From contig JAQGOE010000107.1 of NCBI GenBank assembly GCA_028293725.1, forward strand, positions 1-23,663: 23,663 nucleotides of DNA. The letters are read 5' to 3'. Below the pieces are notes generated by a model, which saw only the letters and a list, made by a program, of their open reading frames with translations, did no database searches and had not been told where the DNA came from. This document shows positions 6,912 through 15,120 of this stretch, piece after piece. The translations under genes and the position numbers were made by a program. The number at the start of each line of letters is the position of its first letter. The stretch's first letter is position 1. The stretch is from Gammaproteobacteria bacterium (lineage in GTDB: Bacteria; Pseudomonadota; Gammaproteobacteria; Steroidobacterales; Steroidobacteraceae).

Positions 6912-8309
6912 CTACTCGATTCCCAACTTCTTGACACGGTAGCGTAGCGCGCGAAAGCTCATGCCGAGCAGTTTCGCCGCAGCCGTCTTGTTATACCGGG
7001 TTTTCTCGAGGGCCTTGATGATAGCGTCGCGCTCCATGTCCTCGAGCTTATCACCCAAAGCGCCGCCACCCTCCGCAGGCGCGACCGCAGCCTGAGTTTG
7101 CGTTTCGGCCACGGAGGTCCGTGCGGAACCGCGAAGCTTGATGTGCTCGGCGGTGATCATGCCGTCGACGCAGAGCGTCAGTGCACGCTCGAGCACATTT
7201 TCCAACTCACGCACGTTGCCCGGGAAAGGGTAATCCTGGAGCATCTCGACGGCGTCAGCCGCGAGCTGCGGCGCCTCTGTGTTGGAGCGCCGGCCGAGCC
7301 GCTGCAAAATGGTATCGGCGATTTCCAGGATGTCGCCGGCGCGCTCGCGCAACGCAGGCACTCGCAACTCGATCACGTTGATACGGTAGAAAAGATCCTC
7401 GCGAAACAGACCCTGGCCCACCAGCTCGCCGAGATTCTTGTGCGTGGCCGACAAAATACGCACATCGATAGTTTCTTCGCGCGCTTCACCGACCGGCCGG
7501 ACCGTCTTCTCCTGTACGACCCGCAGCAACTTCACCTGCATGTGCAACGGCAGATCGGCCACCTCGTCGAGGAACAGGGTGCCGCCTTCGGCGCTCTGCA
7601 CGAGTCCCTTCTTATCGGCCACGGCACCCGTGAAGCTGCCTCGTTTGTGTCCGAACAGCTCGCTCTCCATGAGCTCGGTTGGAATGGCGCCGCAGTTCAC
7701 CGCGACGAACGGGCCTTCGCTGCGGGCGCCGCTCTCGTGAATCAGACGTGCTACCAACTCCTTGCCGGTGCCGGATTCGCCGTAGATGTGCACGGGCGCC
7801 TGGCTGCGGGCGACGCGGGCGATCATCTCCCGTAATTGCTCCATGATCTGGGAGTGTCCGAGGAGGCGCGGGCCGCGGAAGGTGACGCTCGTGCGGTCGG
7901 TGTTGCGAGCTCCGAGTTTTATCGCACTGCCAACCAACTTGCGGAGCACCCCCAGATCGAGCGGCTTCGAGACAAAATCGAACGCGCCCAACTTGAGTGC
8001 GCGCACCGCGGACTCGACGTTGCCGTGGGCCGTAATGACGGCCACGGGCAGATCGGCGCGGTTCTGCTGAATCCAGGCAACGAGGTCGAGGCCGTCGCCA
8101 TCCGGGAGACGCATGTCCGTGAGACAAAGATCGAACTTCTCCGCCTTCAACAGACGCCGTGCGGAGGTCACGTCGGCGGCTGTACGGGCCTCCAGGTTCA
8201 TACGACTCAGCGTGAGGCTGACGAGCTCGAGCAAGTCGGGCTCGTCGTCCACGATCAGCACTGTGGGCTTATCCACCACGCTGCTTCTGCTGTCGCCGCT
8301 CTCGATCAT
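6912..8309 (-). CDS. pilR: Sigma-54-dependent response regulator PilR
   Basis: A 465-residue NtrC-family activator of pilin transcription. The receiver domain (about 15-130) has the acidic pair Asp21/Asp22, phospho-acceptor Asp65 (LTDMRLPD), Thr93 and Lys115. The AAA+ domain has Walker A GESGTGKE at 177-184, the sigma-54-contacting loop GSFTGA at 224-229 (GAFTGA in NtrC) and Walker B GGTLFLDEV. A Fis-type helix-turn-helix lies at about 436-463. The start chosen is the ATG at 8309, which overlaps the pilS stop as ATGA and follows GGAG. A GTG six codons upstream is possible but less likely. pilS lies directly upstream and the sigma-54 promoter of pilA downstream, which supports the PilR name over other NtrC-like regulators. 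Confidence 0.94.
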   Translation of the reverse strand: MIESGDSRSSVVDKPTVLIVDDEPDLLELVSLTLSRMNLEARTAADVTSARRLLKAEKFDLCLTDMRLPDGDGLDLVAWIQQNRADLPVAVITAHGNVESAVRALKLGAFDFVSKPLDLGVLRKLVGSAIKLGARNTDRTSVTFRGPRLLGHSQIMEQLREMIARVARSQAPVHIYGESGTGKELVARLIHESGARSEGPFVAVNCGAIPTELMESELFGHKRGSFTGAVADKKGLVQSAEGGTLFLDEVADLPLHMQVKLLRVVQEKTVRPVGEAREETIDVRILSATHKNLGELVGQGLFREDLFYRINVIELRVPALRERAGDILEIADTILQRLGRRSNTEAPQLAADAVEMLQDYPFPGNVRELENVLERALTLCVDGMITAEHIKLRGSARTSVAETQTQAAVAPAEGGGALGDKLEDMERDAIIKALEKTRYNKTAAAKLLGMSFRALRYRVKKLGIE

Positions 8310-9946
8310 GAACTCCAGGCCTCCCACCGTCGTGGGTCTGCGAACACCAAGCGGAACACGCTACCTCCGCCTGTCCGTGACTCGTAAAGAAGCGTAGCGC
8401 CATTGGTCTGCGCGAGCTCCCGGGCCAGGAACAGACCGAGGCCGGTGCCGCGTCCGCCGCTAAAGAACGGCTCGAAGATACGCTCCGCGTGCTCCGTCGC
8501 GACACCGGGCCCGCGATCCATGATCTCCAGGAACGGACGTGCGGTGCTGCTCATACGGCCGTATCGTAACTCGACCACCTGGTCGGGGCTCTCCCGGACT
8601 CCGTGTTTGAGCGCATTCTCACAAAGATTCCACGCGATCTGGCGCAACTGGCTCGCATCGGCACGAACTTCGATATCCTCGGCCGTGCCGCTCGCCCGCA
8701 ACCGCTCGCGGGGCCACTGCATGGTCTCGCAGAATTCTTCGTGAAATTCCTCGCACCAGGCCTGCAGCGACAGGCGCTCGACACGGGCCTCTTCCCGCTT
8801 CGAGAGGCGCAGCACGTTGTTGATTATCGTGCTCACCCGGTCGGCGTTCGTACGGATAATCTCGGTGAGACGCCGATCCTCGGCCGACACGTTCGGCGAT
8901 TCTGCAAGGAGCTGTCCGGCGTGGCTCATGGCACCCACGGGATTTCTGATCTCGTGGGCGATGCTCGCGCTCAGCCGGCCGAGAGCCGCGAGTTTGGACT
9001 GCTGTACCTTCTCGGCGAGCACGCTCGTGTCTTCCAGGAAGACCAGCACAGGCGCGGGACTGGAGCCGCCCAGGGGTGCGAAGTGCGCGCGCACCAGATA
9101 CCCGCCGTCGGCGGAAACGAACGTCGGGTCGGGGCCGGGGAACACGCCGGTCTTGCCTTCCTCCTGCCGCCACGTCTCGAGGAGATAGAGCAATTGTGGT
9201 GAGGCCTCGCCAATCAGCGCGTCGGGGTAGGCCTTGCCGTCACCGAGAATCTGTGCTGCGGATTCATTGATCAGACGGATCCGGTCCTGCGAATCGACGA
9301 CCAGGATGCTTTCGCGCAGATGCTGCACGATGTATTGCGACAGTTGCGCGAGGTTCGCGAGGTCTACTTCCTGACGCCGCACCAACGCTTCACTCTCGCG
9401 CAGCCGGTTCGCCACCGGCCACAGTGAAAGGGCGATTCCGAACAGCACGACCCCGAGCACACCCGCGGCGGTGTAATCCGTGCTCGGGATGTTATCCGCC
9501 AGGGCGACGAACACCTGTTGCACGAGGACCCCGAGCGCCGCGAGGGCGGCGATCAGAAAGGCGTCCCGATGGTCCGCAAGGACCGCCAGCGCCGCGACCG
9601 GCAATACGAGGAGGATGCCCAGTCCGCTGGCCACACCTCCACTGGCATAAAGGATGAGCGCGATGGCGGCCGAATCCACGCCCGCATTGATGATGGCCAC
9701 GATGCGCAAAGTGGCCCAGTGGAGTCGCCGGGCGACGACCAGGAGTAGCGCCGAACTGAAGTAGGCGATGCAGGCCGAGACGAATAATGACGGGCGCGTC
9801 GCCACCGGCGCCCATTGCGGTCCCGCGAACCACTGCATAGAGATGAGCACCAGCGGAACCATCATCCGATACAGATTCAGCAGTCCGATGACCCGCCACG
9901 CGAGATCGCTCGGCGGTGAAGATGATGGCGGGAGGCTGGCCGGCAT
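8306..9946 (-). CDS. pilS: Sensor histidine kinase PilS
   Basis: A 546-residue membrane histidine kinase that partners PilR; in Pseudomonas PilS senses pilin in the inner membrane. About six hydrophobic segments occupy roughly 17-180, matching the multi-pass PilS sensor. A PAS-like domain follows at about 195-310, then the H-box SIAHEIRNPVGAMSH with phospho-acceptor His331. The catalytic domain shows the N-box WNLCENALKHG (Asn444), G1 DRGPG, F-box FEPFFSG and G2 GRGTGLGLFLA. The ATG at 9946 is taken as the start; a TTG two codons upstream is also open. No strong ribosome binding site is visible. The gene is divergent from sucC and its end overlaps pilR by 4 nt, so the two are probably translationally coupled. 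Confidence 0.94.
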   Translation of the reverse strand: MPASLPPSSSPPSDLAWRVIGLLNLYRMMVPLVLISMQWFAGPQWAPVATRPSLFVSACIAYFSSALLLVVARRLHWATLRIVAIINAGVDSAAIALILYASGGVASGLGILLVLPVAALAVLADHRDAFLIAALAALGVLVQQVFVALADNIPSTDYTAAGVLGVVLFGIALSLWPVANRLRESEALVRRQEVDLANLAQLSQYIVQHLRESILVVDSQDRIRLINESAAQILGDGKAYPDALIGEASPQLLYLLETWRQEEGKTGVFPGPDPTFVSADGGYLVRAHFAPLGGSSPAPVLVFLEDTSVLAEKVQQSKLAALGRLSASIAHEIRNPVGAMSHAGQLLAESPNVSAEDRRLTEIIRTNADRVSTIINNVLRLSKREEARVERLSLQAWCEEFHEEFCETMQWPRERLRASGTAEDIEVRADASQLRQIAWNLCENALKHGVRESPDQVVELRYGRMSSTARPFLEIMDRGPGVATEHAERIFEPFFSGGRGTGLGLFLARELAQTNGATLLYESRTGGGSVFRLVFADPRRWEAWSS

Positions 9947-10123
9947 TCGCAAGACTGCTTTTTTTCGGAAAAGACGTCAGGATTCAACGCGATCCGGCGC
10001 CGCGCGCCGTGAAAATACTCTATCAGCCCGGTAAGCGGTGAGATGCGCGACACATCGCGCACAATGCTGGTCACGCACCGCGAATTTCGGGACAATGCTC
10101 GCTTTGCGCGTACGGCGGTGACG
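9947..10123. other. Divergent pilS/sucC intergenic region
   Basis: These 177 bases separate pilS (leftward) and sucC (rightward) and must hold promoters for both. I see no convincing -35/-10 pair in either direction. The clearest structure is a perfect hairpin at 10044-10061 in the sucC leader. Confidence 0.5.
10044..10061 (+). repeat. Perfect hairpin in the sucC leader
   Basis: TGCGCGA (10044-10050), loop CACA, TCGCGCA (10055-10061): a 7-bp perfect stem with a 4-nt loop ending 62 nt before the sucC ATG. No T-run follows, so it is not an intrinsic terminator. It could be an operator or a leader RNA structure. Confidence 0.4.
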
Positions 10124-11287
10124 ATGAATCTGCACGAGTATCAGTCGAAGGACATCTTCCGTAGCTACGGCATCGCGGTTCCCGCGGGACGCGTAGCGGC
10201 GAACGCCAACGAGGCCGCCGCGGCAGCCGAGGCTATCGGCGGTTCGGTGTGGGTGGTCAAAGCACAGGTGCATGCTGGTGGCCGCGGCAAAGCGGGCGGC
10301 GTGAAAGTCGTCCGCGACGTGGCTGCCGTGCGTTCTGCCACGGAGCACATGATCGGCACGCGCCTGGTCACGAAGCAGACTGCGGAGGACGGCCTGCCCG
10401 TCGAGCGCGTCTACGTCGAATCGGGCTCCGAGATCGAACGCGAGGTCTACCTCTCTTTGACGCTGAATCGGGAGCGCGGACGCATTGCGCTGATCGCGTC
10501 TGCTGCCGGCGGTATGGACATCGAAGAAGTCGCAGCCAAGACGCCCGAGAAAATCCTTACGGTCAACATTCACCCGGCCGCTGGGCTGCAACCCTACCAG
10601 GCGCGCCAGATCGCTTTTGGTCTGGGTTTCAAGGGAACGCAGATCGCTGAGTTCACCTCGATCGCGACGGCGCTCTACAAGTTATACATTGAGAAAGACG
10701 CCAGCCTGGTTGAGATCAATCCGCTCATCGTGACGAAGGCGGGTGCTCTAGTCGCGCTCGACGCCAAGATCAACATCGACGCGAACGCGGTCTTCCGTCA
10801 TCCGGATCTCGCGAAGCTGCGCGACCCGAGCCAGGAAGATCCGATGGAGCGTCGCGCTAGCGAGCACGACCTGAACTATGTGTCCCTGGACGGGGACATC
10901 GCCTGCATGGTGAACGGCGCGGGTCTCGCCATGGCGACCATGGATCTCATCAAGCTCCACGGTGGCCATCCGGCAAATTTCCTCGACGTCGGTGGCGGCG
11001 CCACGAGCGAGCGTGTGACGGCGGCGTTCCAGCTGATCCTCTCCAATCCGAAGGTGAGAGCCGTTCTGGTCAATATTTTCGGTGGCATCGTCCGTTGCGA
11101 CCTCATCGCTGACGGCGTAATCAATGCCGTTAAGAACGTCGGAGTGAAGGTCCCTGTAGTCGTACGCCTCGAGGGTACGAACGCGGACAAGGCGCGCGAA
11201 ATGCTTGCACAAAGCGGCCTCGCCATCACCCCGGCCTCCGATCTGACAGACGCCGCGCGCAAAGTTGTCGCGCTGGCCAAGGGCTGA
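10124..11287 (+). CDS. sucC: Succinyl-CoA synthetase (ADP-forming) beta subunit
   Basis: This TCA-cycle enzyme interconverts succinyl-CoA and succinate with substrate-level phosphorylation of ADP or GDP; the beta subunit binds nucleotide and succinate. The 387-residue product matches the usual length (388 in E. coli). Seen: the N-terminal [11 protein letters not shown] signature, ATP-grasp motif [15 protein letters not shown] (46-60), VEINPLIVT at 196-204, and the C-terminal ligase domain with NFLDVGGGA and [10 protein letters not shown]. The frame stays open 27 codons upstream, but the ATG at 10124 gives the conserved N-terminus. Its ribosome binding site (GGTGA) is weak and close. The gene is followed by sucD after 6 nt and is divergent from pilS. 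Confidence 0.97.
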   Translation: MNLHEYQSKDIFRSYGIAVPAGRVAANANEAAAAAEAIGGSVWVVKAQVHAGGRGKAGGVKVVRDVAAVRSATEHMIGTRLVTKQTAEDGLPVERVYVESGSEIEREVYLSLTLNRERGRIALIASAAGGMDIEEVAAKTPEKILTVNIHPAAGLQPYQARQIAFGLGFKGTQIAEFTSIATALYKLYIEKDASLVEINPLIVTKAGALVALDAKINIDANAVFRHPDLAKLRDPSQEDPMERRASEHDLNYVSLDGDIACMVNGAGLAMATMDLIKLHGGHPANFLDVGGGATSERVTAAFQLILSNPKVRAVLVNIFGGIVRCDLIADGVINAVKNVGVKVPVVVRLEGTNADKAREMLAQSGLAITPASDLTDAARKVVALAKG

Positions 11288-11293
11288 AGCAGC

Positions 11294-12526
11294 ATGAGTA
11301 TTCTGGTCAACAAGAACACCCGCGTCATTTGCCAAGGCTTCACTGGCAAGCAGGGCACTTTTCACTCTGAACAGGCGCTCGCTTACGGCACGAAGCTCGT
11401 CGGGGGCGTTACGCCCGGACGTGGCGGCCAGACGCACCTGGGTCTGCCCGTATTCGACACCGTGCAGGACGCCGTTCGGGAAACCGGGGCGACTGCGAGC
11501 ATGATCTACGTGCCCGCCGCGGGCGCTGCCGACTCCATTCTCGAAGCAGCGGACGCGGGCGTCGAACTCGTGGTGTGCATCACTGAAGGTGTGCCCGTGA
11601 ACGACATGGTTCGCGTGAAGTCGGTGCTTGCGGGTTCGGCGACACGACTGGTCGGGCCGAACTGTCCCGGTGTCATCACTCCTGAAGAATGCAAGATCGG
11701 CATCATGCCGGGGTTCATTCACAAGAAGGGCGCCGTCGGTATCGTGTCGCGTTCCGGCACGCTGACGTACGAAGCCGTTTTCCAGACGACCAACATCGGC
11801 CTCGGACAGAGCACGTGCGTCGGCATCGGCGGCGATCCTGTGCGCGGCATGAATTTCATTGATGTGCTGGAGTTGTTCGAGCGCGATCCGCGTACCGAAG
11901 GCATCATCCTCGTGGGTGAGATCGGCGGCAGCGACGAGGAAGCGGCTGCGGATTTCATCCACAAGTTCGTTACGAAGCCCGTTGTCGCCTATATCGCGGG
12001 AGTGACCGCGCCGCCGGGCAAACGTATGGGCCACGCTGGCGCGATTGTCGCGGGCGGTAAGGGCACCGCGGCTGACAAATACGAGGCGTTCGAGCGCGCG
12101 GGAGTGAAGACGGTGAAATCGCCGGCTGAGCTCGGTAGTGCGATGAATGAGCTTTTGAAGAAGCGGCGAGCGCGTGCGGCTGCTCAGGCTCCGCGGCTGG
12201 TGAGTTCGATGGGGATGCCTGTGGCGTTGGAGAAGCCGTCGAAGGTAGCCGCGTCGAAGGCGACCCTGGCCAGAGGCAAAGGTAAGGCGAAACCGGCGCC
12301 AGCCACGGCGGCCAAAAAGGCGGTCAGCTCGGGTCACAAGGCGGCGCTGAAAGGGAAGGCTCCCGCCAAGACGGTGGCCAAGACTCCCGGGAAGGTCGCC
12401 GCCAAGACGCCGGCCAAGGGGAATGTTAAGGCTGGGGCCAAGGCCGGCCCCAAAGCCAAGGCATTCGCTAAAGCCAAAGGCAAGGCCAAGGCGTCTCCCC
12501 CTCCGGCGCGCGGCAAACGCCGCTGA
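11294..12526 (+). CDS. sucD: Succinyl-CoA synthetase alpha subunit with a histone-H1-like C-terminal tail
   Basis: The alpha subunit binds CoA and carries the phosphohistidine. Residues 1-290 are a full canonical SucD: the N-terminal [13 protein letters not shown] segment, a CoA-binding Rossmann domain, [19 protein letters not shown], and [14 protein letters not shown] with the active-site His247 (His246 in E. coli). The family normally ends near residue 290. This protein continues in the same frame for about 120 residues rich in Lys, Ala, Pro and Gly, with AKTP/AKG-type repeats and almost no acidic residues, ending GKRR. The tail resembles histone H1-like or AlgP-type DNA-binding tails. No frameshift is needed to explain it. 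It starts 6 nt after sucC, clearly in one operon. Confidence 0.96.
   Translation: MSILVNKNTRVICQGFTGKQGTFHSEQALAYGTKLVGGVTPGRGGQTHLGLPVFDTVQDAVRETGATASMIYVPAAGAADSILEAADAGVELVVCITEGVPVNDMVRVKSVLAGSATRLVGPNCPGVITPEECKIGIMPGFIHKKGAVGIVSRSGTLTYEAVFQTTNIGLGQSTCVGIGGDPVRGMNFIDVLELFERDPRTEGIILVGEIGGSDEEAAADFIHKFVTKPVVAYIAGVTAPPGKRMGHAGAIVAGGKGTAADKYEAFERAGVKTVKSPAELGSAMNELLKKRRARAAAQAPRLVSSMGMPVALEKPSKVAASKATLARGKGKAKPAPATAAKKAVSSGHKAALKGKAPAKTVAKTPGKVAAKTPAKGNVKAGAKAGPKAKAFAKAKGKAKASPPPARGKRR
12164..12523 (+). repeat. Low-complexity lysine/alanine-coding tail of sucD
   Basis: This segment encodes residues 291-410 of SucD. From about 12270 it is dominated by GCCAAG/AAGGCC-type codon pairs (Ala-Lys) with Pro and Gly codons, a degenerate repeat likely to vary in length between strains by slippage or recombination. 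Confidence 0.6.
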
Positions 12527-12548
12527 GTCGTGGAACAATACGTCCGCA

Positions 12549-12613
12549 GGCGGGGCTCTCGCAGCGCTGAAGCGTAGCGAATTCCCCGCAGCGGGCATTC
12601 CCGGGCGGGGCTC
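12549..12613 (+). repeat. Two copies of GGCGGGGCTC flanking a complementary CCCCGC in the nadE leader
   Basis: GGCGGGGCTC occurs at 12549-12558 and again at 12604-12613. Between them CCCCGC (12584-12589) can pair with GCGGGG in either copy. With the second copy it forms a strong nested hairpin (outer 6 bp 12584-12589/12605-12610; inner CGGG/CCCG 12592-12595/12600-12603 with loop CATT) that ends 17 nt before the nadE start. No T-run follows. It may be an attenuation or translation-control structure, or a sucCD transcript 3' end stabiliser. Confidence 0.45.
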
Positions 12614-12627
12614 CCCCAGGCGGACTC

Positions 12628-14256
12628 ATGAGCGACTCCTTCAAAATCGCACTCGCACAGCTCAACCTGCTGGTTGGCGATGTGCACGGTAACGCGACGC
12701 GGGTGATCACGACGACGCGTCGGGCGCGCACGGAGCTAGGTGCTGACCTGGTCCTTTTCCCGGAGCTCACCCTGTCGGGTTATCCGCCCGAAGATCTGCT
12801 GTTCCATCGCGGTTTTCGGCGCCAGATCGAGATGGGTCTGGAGCGCGTGCGCCAGGAAGTGCAGGACTCGAGCGTCGTCATCGGCTTTCCCGAGTACACC
12901 CGCGCGGGGATTTACAACTCGGCTGCCCTCATTTCGGGGGGAGTCGTTGCCGCTATCCACCGCAAGGCCGAGCTCCCCAACTACAAGGTGTTCGACGAGA
13001 AGCGCTATTTCCAACCTGGAGCGCAACCCACCGTAGTGGACCGCCAGGGCTTCAGGATCGGCATGCTCGTCTGCGAGGACATCTGGGAGCCGGAGTCGAC
13101 CCAACTCGCCCGCTCCGACGGTGCCGAGCTGCTCGTCGTGATCAATGCCTCGCCATACGAACTGCACAAGCAGCGTGAGCGCGAGGACATCGCGCGGATC
13201 CGGGCGCGTGATGTCGGTTTACCGCTCGCCTACGTGAATATGATGGGCGGGCAGGATGAGTTGGTATTCGAAGGCAACTCGTTCATCATGGATGCGGACG
13301 GCCGCGTCGTCATGCGCGCGCCCGCTTACGAGGAGGGTATCTACCCCGTCGAATTCGTGCGGCAGGGTCGTGGCAAGGTCGTGCCGAAGCCCGGACCGAT
13401 CGCGCCGGAGCTGAGCGACGAGGCTAGTGTTTACGGCGCCCTGGTGCTCGGCGTGCGCGACTACGTCAACAAACACGGCTTTCCTGGCGTGGTAATGGGT
13501 TTGTCGGGAGGCGTTGATTCCGCGTTGACGCTGGCCATTGCCGTGGACGCCCTCGGCGCCGATCGTGTGCATGCTGTCATGATGCCTTCGCGCTATACCT
13601 CCGAGATGAGCTTGAAGGATGCGGAGGAGCAGGCCCGCATGCTGGGCGTGAAATACAGCACCCTCTCCATCGAGAGCATGTTCGAGGCGACGCTCGCAAC
13701 CCTGAAGAACGAATTCGCCGGACGACCGCCCGATACGAGCGAAGAGAACATCCAGTCTCGCTGCCGGATGCTGCTGCTCATGGGGATCTCCAATAAGACC
13801 GGGAAGATGCTGCTCACCACCGGTAACAAAAGCGAGATGGCGGTGGGCTACGCCACCCTTTACGGCGACATGGCAGGTGGCTTTGCACCTATCAAGGACT
13901 GCAGCAAGCTGCTGGTCTACCGTCTCGCCGGCTACCGGAATTCGCTGGGTCGCGTGATCCCGCAACGTGTGATCGACCGTCCGCCTTCGGCCGAGCTACG
14001 ACACGAGCAGAAGGATTCTGATTCGCTGCCGCCTTATGACGTGCTGGATGCGATCCTCGAGGCGTTCATCGAGGAGGATCTGTCGGTGGATGAACTCGAG
14101 GCGCGTGGCTTCGACCGTACGACCGTGGGCCGCGTGCTGGATCTCGTTAAACGCAACGAGTACAAGCGCCGGCAGGCACCGCCGGGAGTGCGCGTGAGTC
14201 GTCGCGCGTTTGGGCGCGACTGGCGCTATCCGATTACGAACGGATATCGGCGGTAG
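12628..14256 (+). CDS. nadE: Glutamine-dependent NAD+ synthetase
   Basis: The enzyme catalyses the last step of NAD+ synthesis, amidating nicotinate adenine dinucleotide with ammonia released from glutamine. The 542-residue product has the two-domain form. The N-terminal nitrilase-like glutaminase domain (1 to about 260) carries the catalytic triad Glu46 (LFPELTLSGYPPEDL), Lys113 (RKAELPNY) and Cys149 (VCEDIWEP). The C-terminal NAD synthetase domain has the ATP-pyrophosphatase P-loop SGGVDS (293-298), LLTTGNKSE and DMAGGFAPIKD. The ATG at 12628 has AGGCGG at suitable spacing. It follows sucD by about 100 nt containing GC-rich hairpins and converges with bamD. Having the glutaminase domain means it does not depend on free ammonia. 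Confidence 0.97.
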   Translation: MSDSFKIALAQLNLLVGDVHGNATRVITTTRRARTELGADLVLFPELTLSGYPPEDLLFHRGFRRQIEMGLERVRQEVQDSSVVIGFPEYTRAGIYNSAALISGGVVAAIHRKAELPNYKVFDEKRYFQPGAQPTVVDRQGFRIGMLVCEDIWEPESTQLARSDGAELLVVINASPYELHKQREREDIARIRARDVGLPLAYVNMMGGQDELVFEGNSFIMDADGRVVMRAPAYEEGIYPVEFVRQGRGKVVPKPGPIAPELSDEASVYGALVLGVRDYVNKHGFPGVVMGLSGGVDSALTLAIAVDALGADRVHAVMMPSRYTSEMSLKDAEEQARMLGVKYSTLSIESMFEATLATLKNEFAGRPPDTSEENIQSRCRMLLLMGISNKTGKMLLTTGNKSEMAVGYATLYGDMAGGFAPIKDCSKLLVYRLAGYRNSLGRVIPQRVIDRPPSAELRHEQKDSDSLPPYDVLDAILEAFIEEDLSVDELEARGFDRTTVGRVLDLVKRNEYKRRQAPPGVRVSRRAFGRDWRYPITNGYRR

Positions 14257-14298
14257 ACGAGGCGCGGGAGGTCCGTGCCGGCGGCGGCAACGGGTCTG

Positions 14299-15096
14299 CT
14301 ACCAGACCTGCCACCAGTGTTTTTTGATCTCGGCGGTCGCTTCGCGCACTTCGCCGTTGTAGTTGTAGCGGTAGACCTCTTTGGCCTTTTCCGCGAGCGG
14401 CTGCAGGTTCAGGCGGTCGTAGCCCTCCACCATAATCGCCACGGCATCGTGAACTGCGGGGGCGCCGTCGTACTGCTCGACGCATCCCTTCGCACGCTGG
14501 ATGGCGGCCACGTAAGCCCCGCGCTTCATGTAATAGCGCGCAACGTGCACCTCGTAATTCGCGAGCCGATTGCGCAGGTAGATCATCCGCTGTAACGCGT
14601 CGTGGGCGTACTCGCTCTTCGGGTACTGCTCAACTACAGTTCGGAATGCGGCGAAGGACTTGCGAGCCGTGCTCGGTGGCCGCTGCGTCAGGTCCACACG
14701 GAACAGCTTCTCGAGCGCGTTCGGCGTGCGTTCGAAGTCGACGAGACCCTTGATGTACCACGCGTAGTCGACGCGGGGGTGGGTCGGGTTCTCGCGGATG
14801 AAGGTGTCGGCCGCGTCGGTCGCGGACTCACCTTCGCCGGCGCGGTAATATGCGTAGATCAGATCGAGTCGCGCCTGGCGCGCCTGGTCCGTGAACGGGA
14901 ACCGCGCGGTGAGCTGCTCATACGTCTTGATGGACTGGCCGTAGTCGTATGAGTCGAGGGCCTTTTTGGCCTTCTTGTAGAGAACCTCGGGGCTCGACTG
15001 CTGCAGTTGGCGGTTCTTGTGCGCGCAGCCCGTGAGGGCCAGCAAAGCGATACACAACGCGACTACGGTGACGCGCACCGGACCGATCAGGGACAT
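14299..15096 (-). CDS. bamD: Outer membrane assembly lipoprotein BamD
   Basis: BamD (formerly ComL/YfiO) is the essential lipoprotein of the BAM complex that folds beta-barrel proteins into the outer membrane. The 265-residue product (about 245 in E. coli) has a signal sequence with lipobox LTGC at 21-24 and lipidated Cys24. The mature part is a tetratricopeptide-like helical array starting SPEVLYKKAKKALDSYDY, with LDLIYAYYRAGE and the family segment RNRLANYEVHVARYYMKRGAY. The ATG at 15096 is preceded by AAAGG. It is divergent from rluD by only 24 nt and convergent with nadE (42 nt gap, no clear terminator). The bamD-rluD-pgeF-clpB neighbourhood is also known in Pseudomonas. Confidence 0.95.
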   Translation of the reverse strand: MSLIGPVRVTVVALCIALLALTGCAHKNRQLQQSSPEVLYKKAKKALDSYDYGQSIKTYEQLTARFPFTDQARQARLDLIYAYYRAGEGESATDAADTFIRENPTHPRVDYAWYIKGLVDFERTPNALEKLFRVDLTQRPPSTARKSFAAFRTVVEQYPKSEYAHDALQRMIYLRNRLANYEVHVARYYMKRGAYVAAIQRAKGCVEQYDGAPAVHDAVAIMVEGYDRLNLQPLAEKAKEVYRYNYNGEVREATAEIKKHWWQVW

Positions 15097-15120
15097 TAAG
15101 AAGGGCCTTTATCTTTGGCA

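Noticed and set aside
12164..12526. SucD tail as a frameshift artefact
   Set aside because: The tail follows in the same frame without a break, has consistent low-complexity Lys/Ala composition over 120 residues and ends in a proper stop.
10748..12598. A 616-codon open frame on the minus strand
   Set aside because: It is fully antisense to sucC and sucD, its product is a His/Arg/Asp-rich composition typical of shadow frames in GC-rich DNA, and both sense genes are certain.
14257..14298. Bidirectional terminator between nadE and bamD
   Set aside because: The 42-nt gap is GC-rich but holds no stable stem followed by a T-run in either direction.
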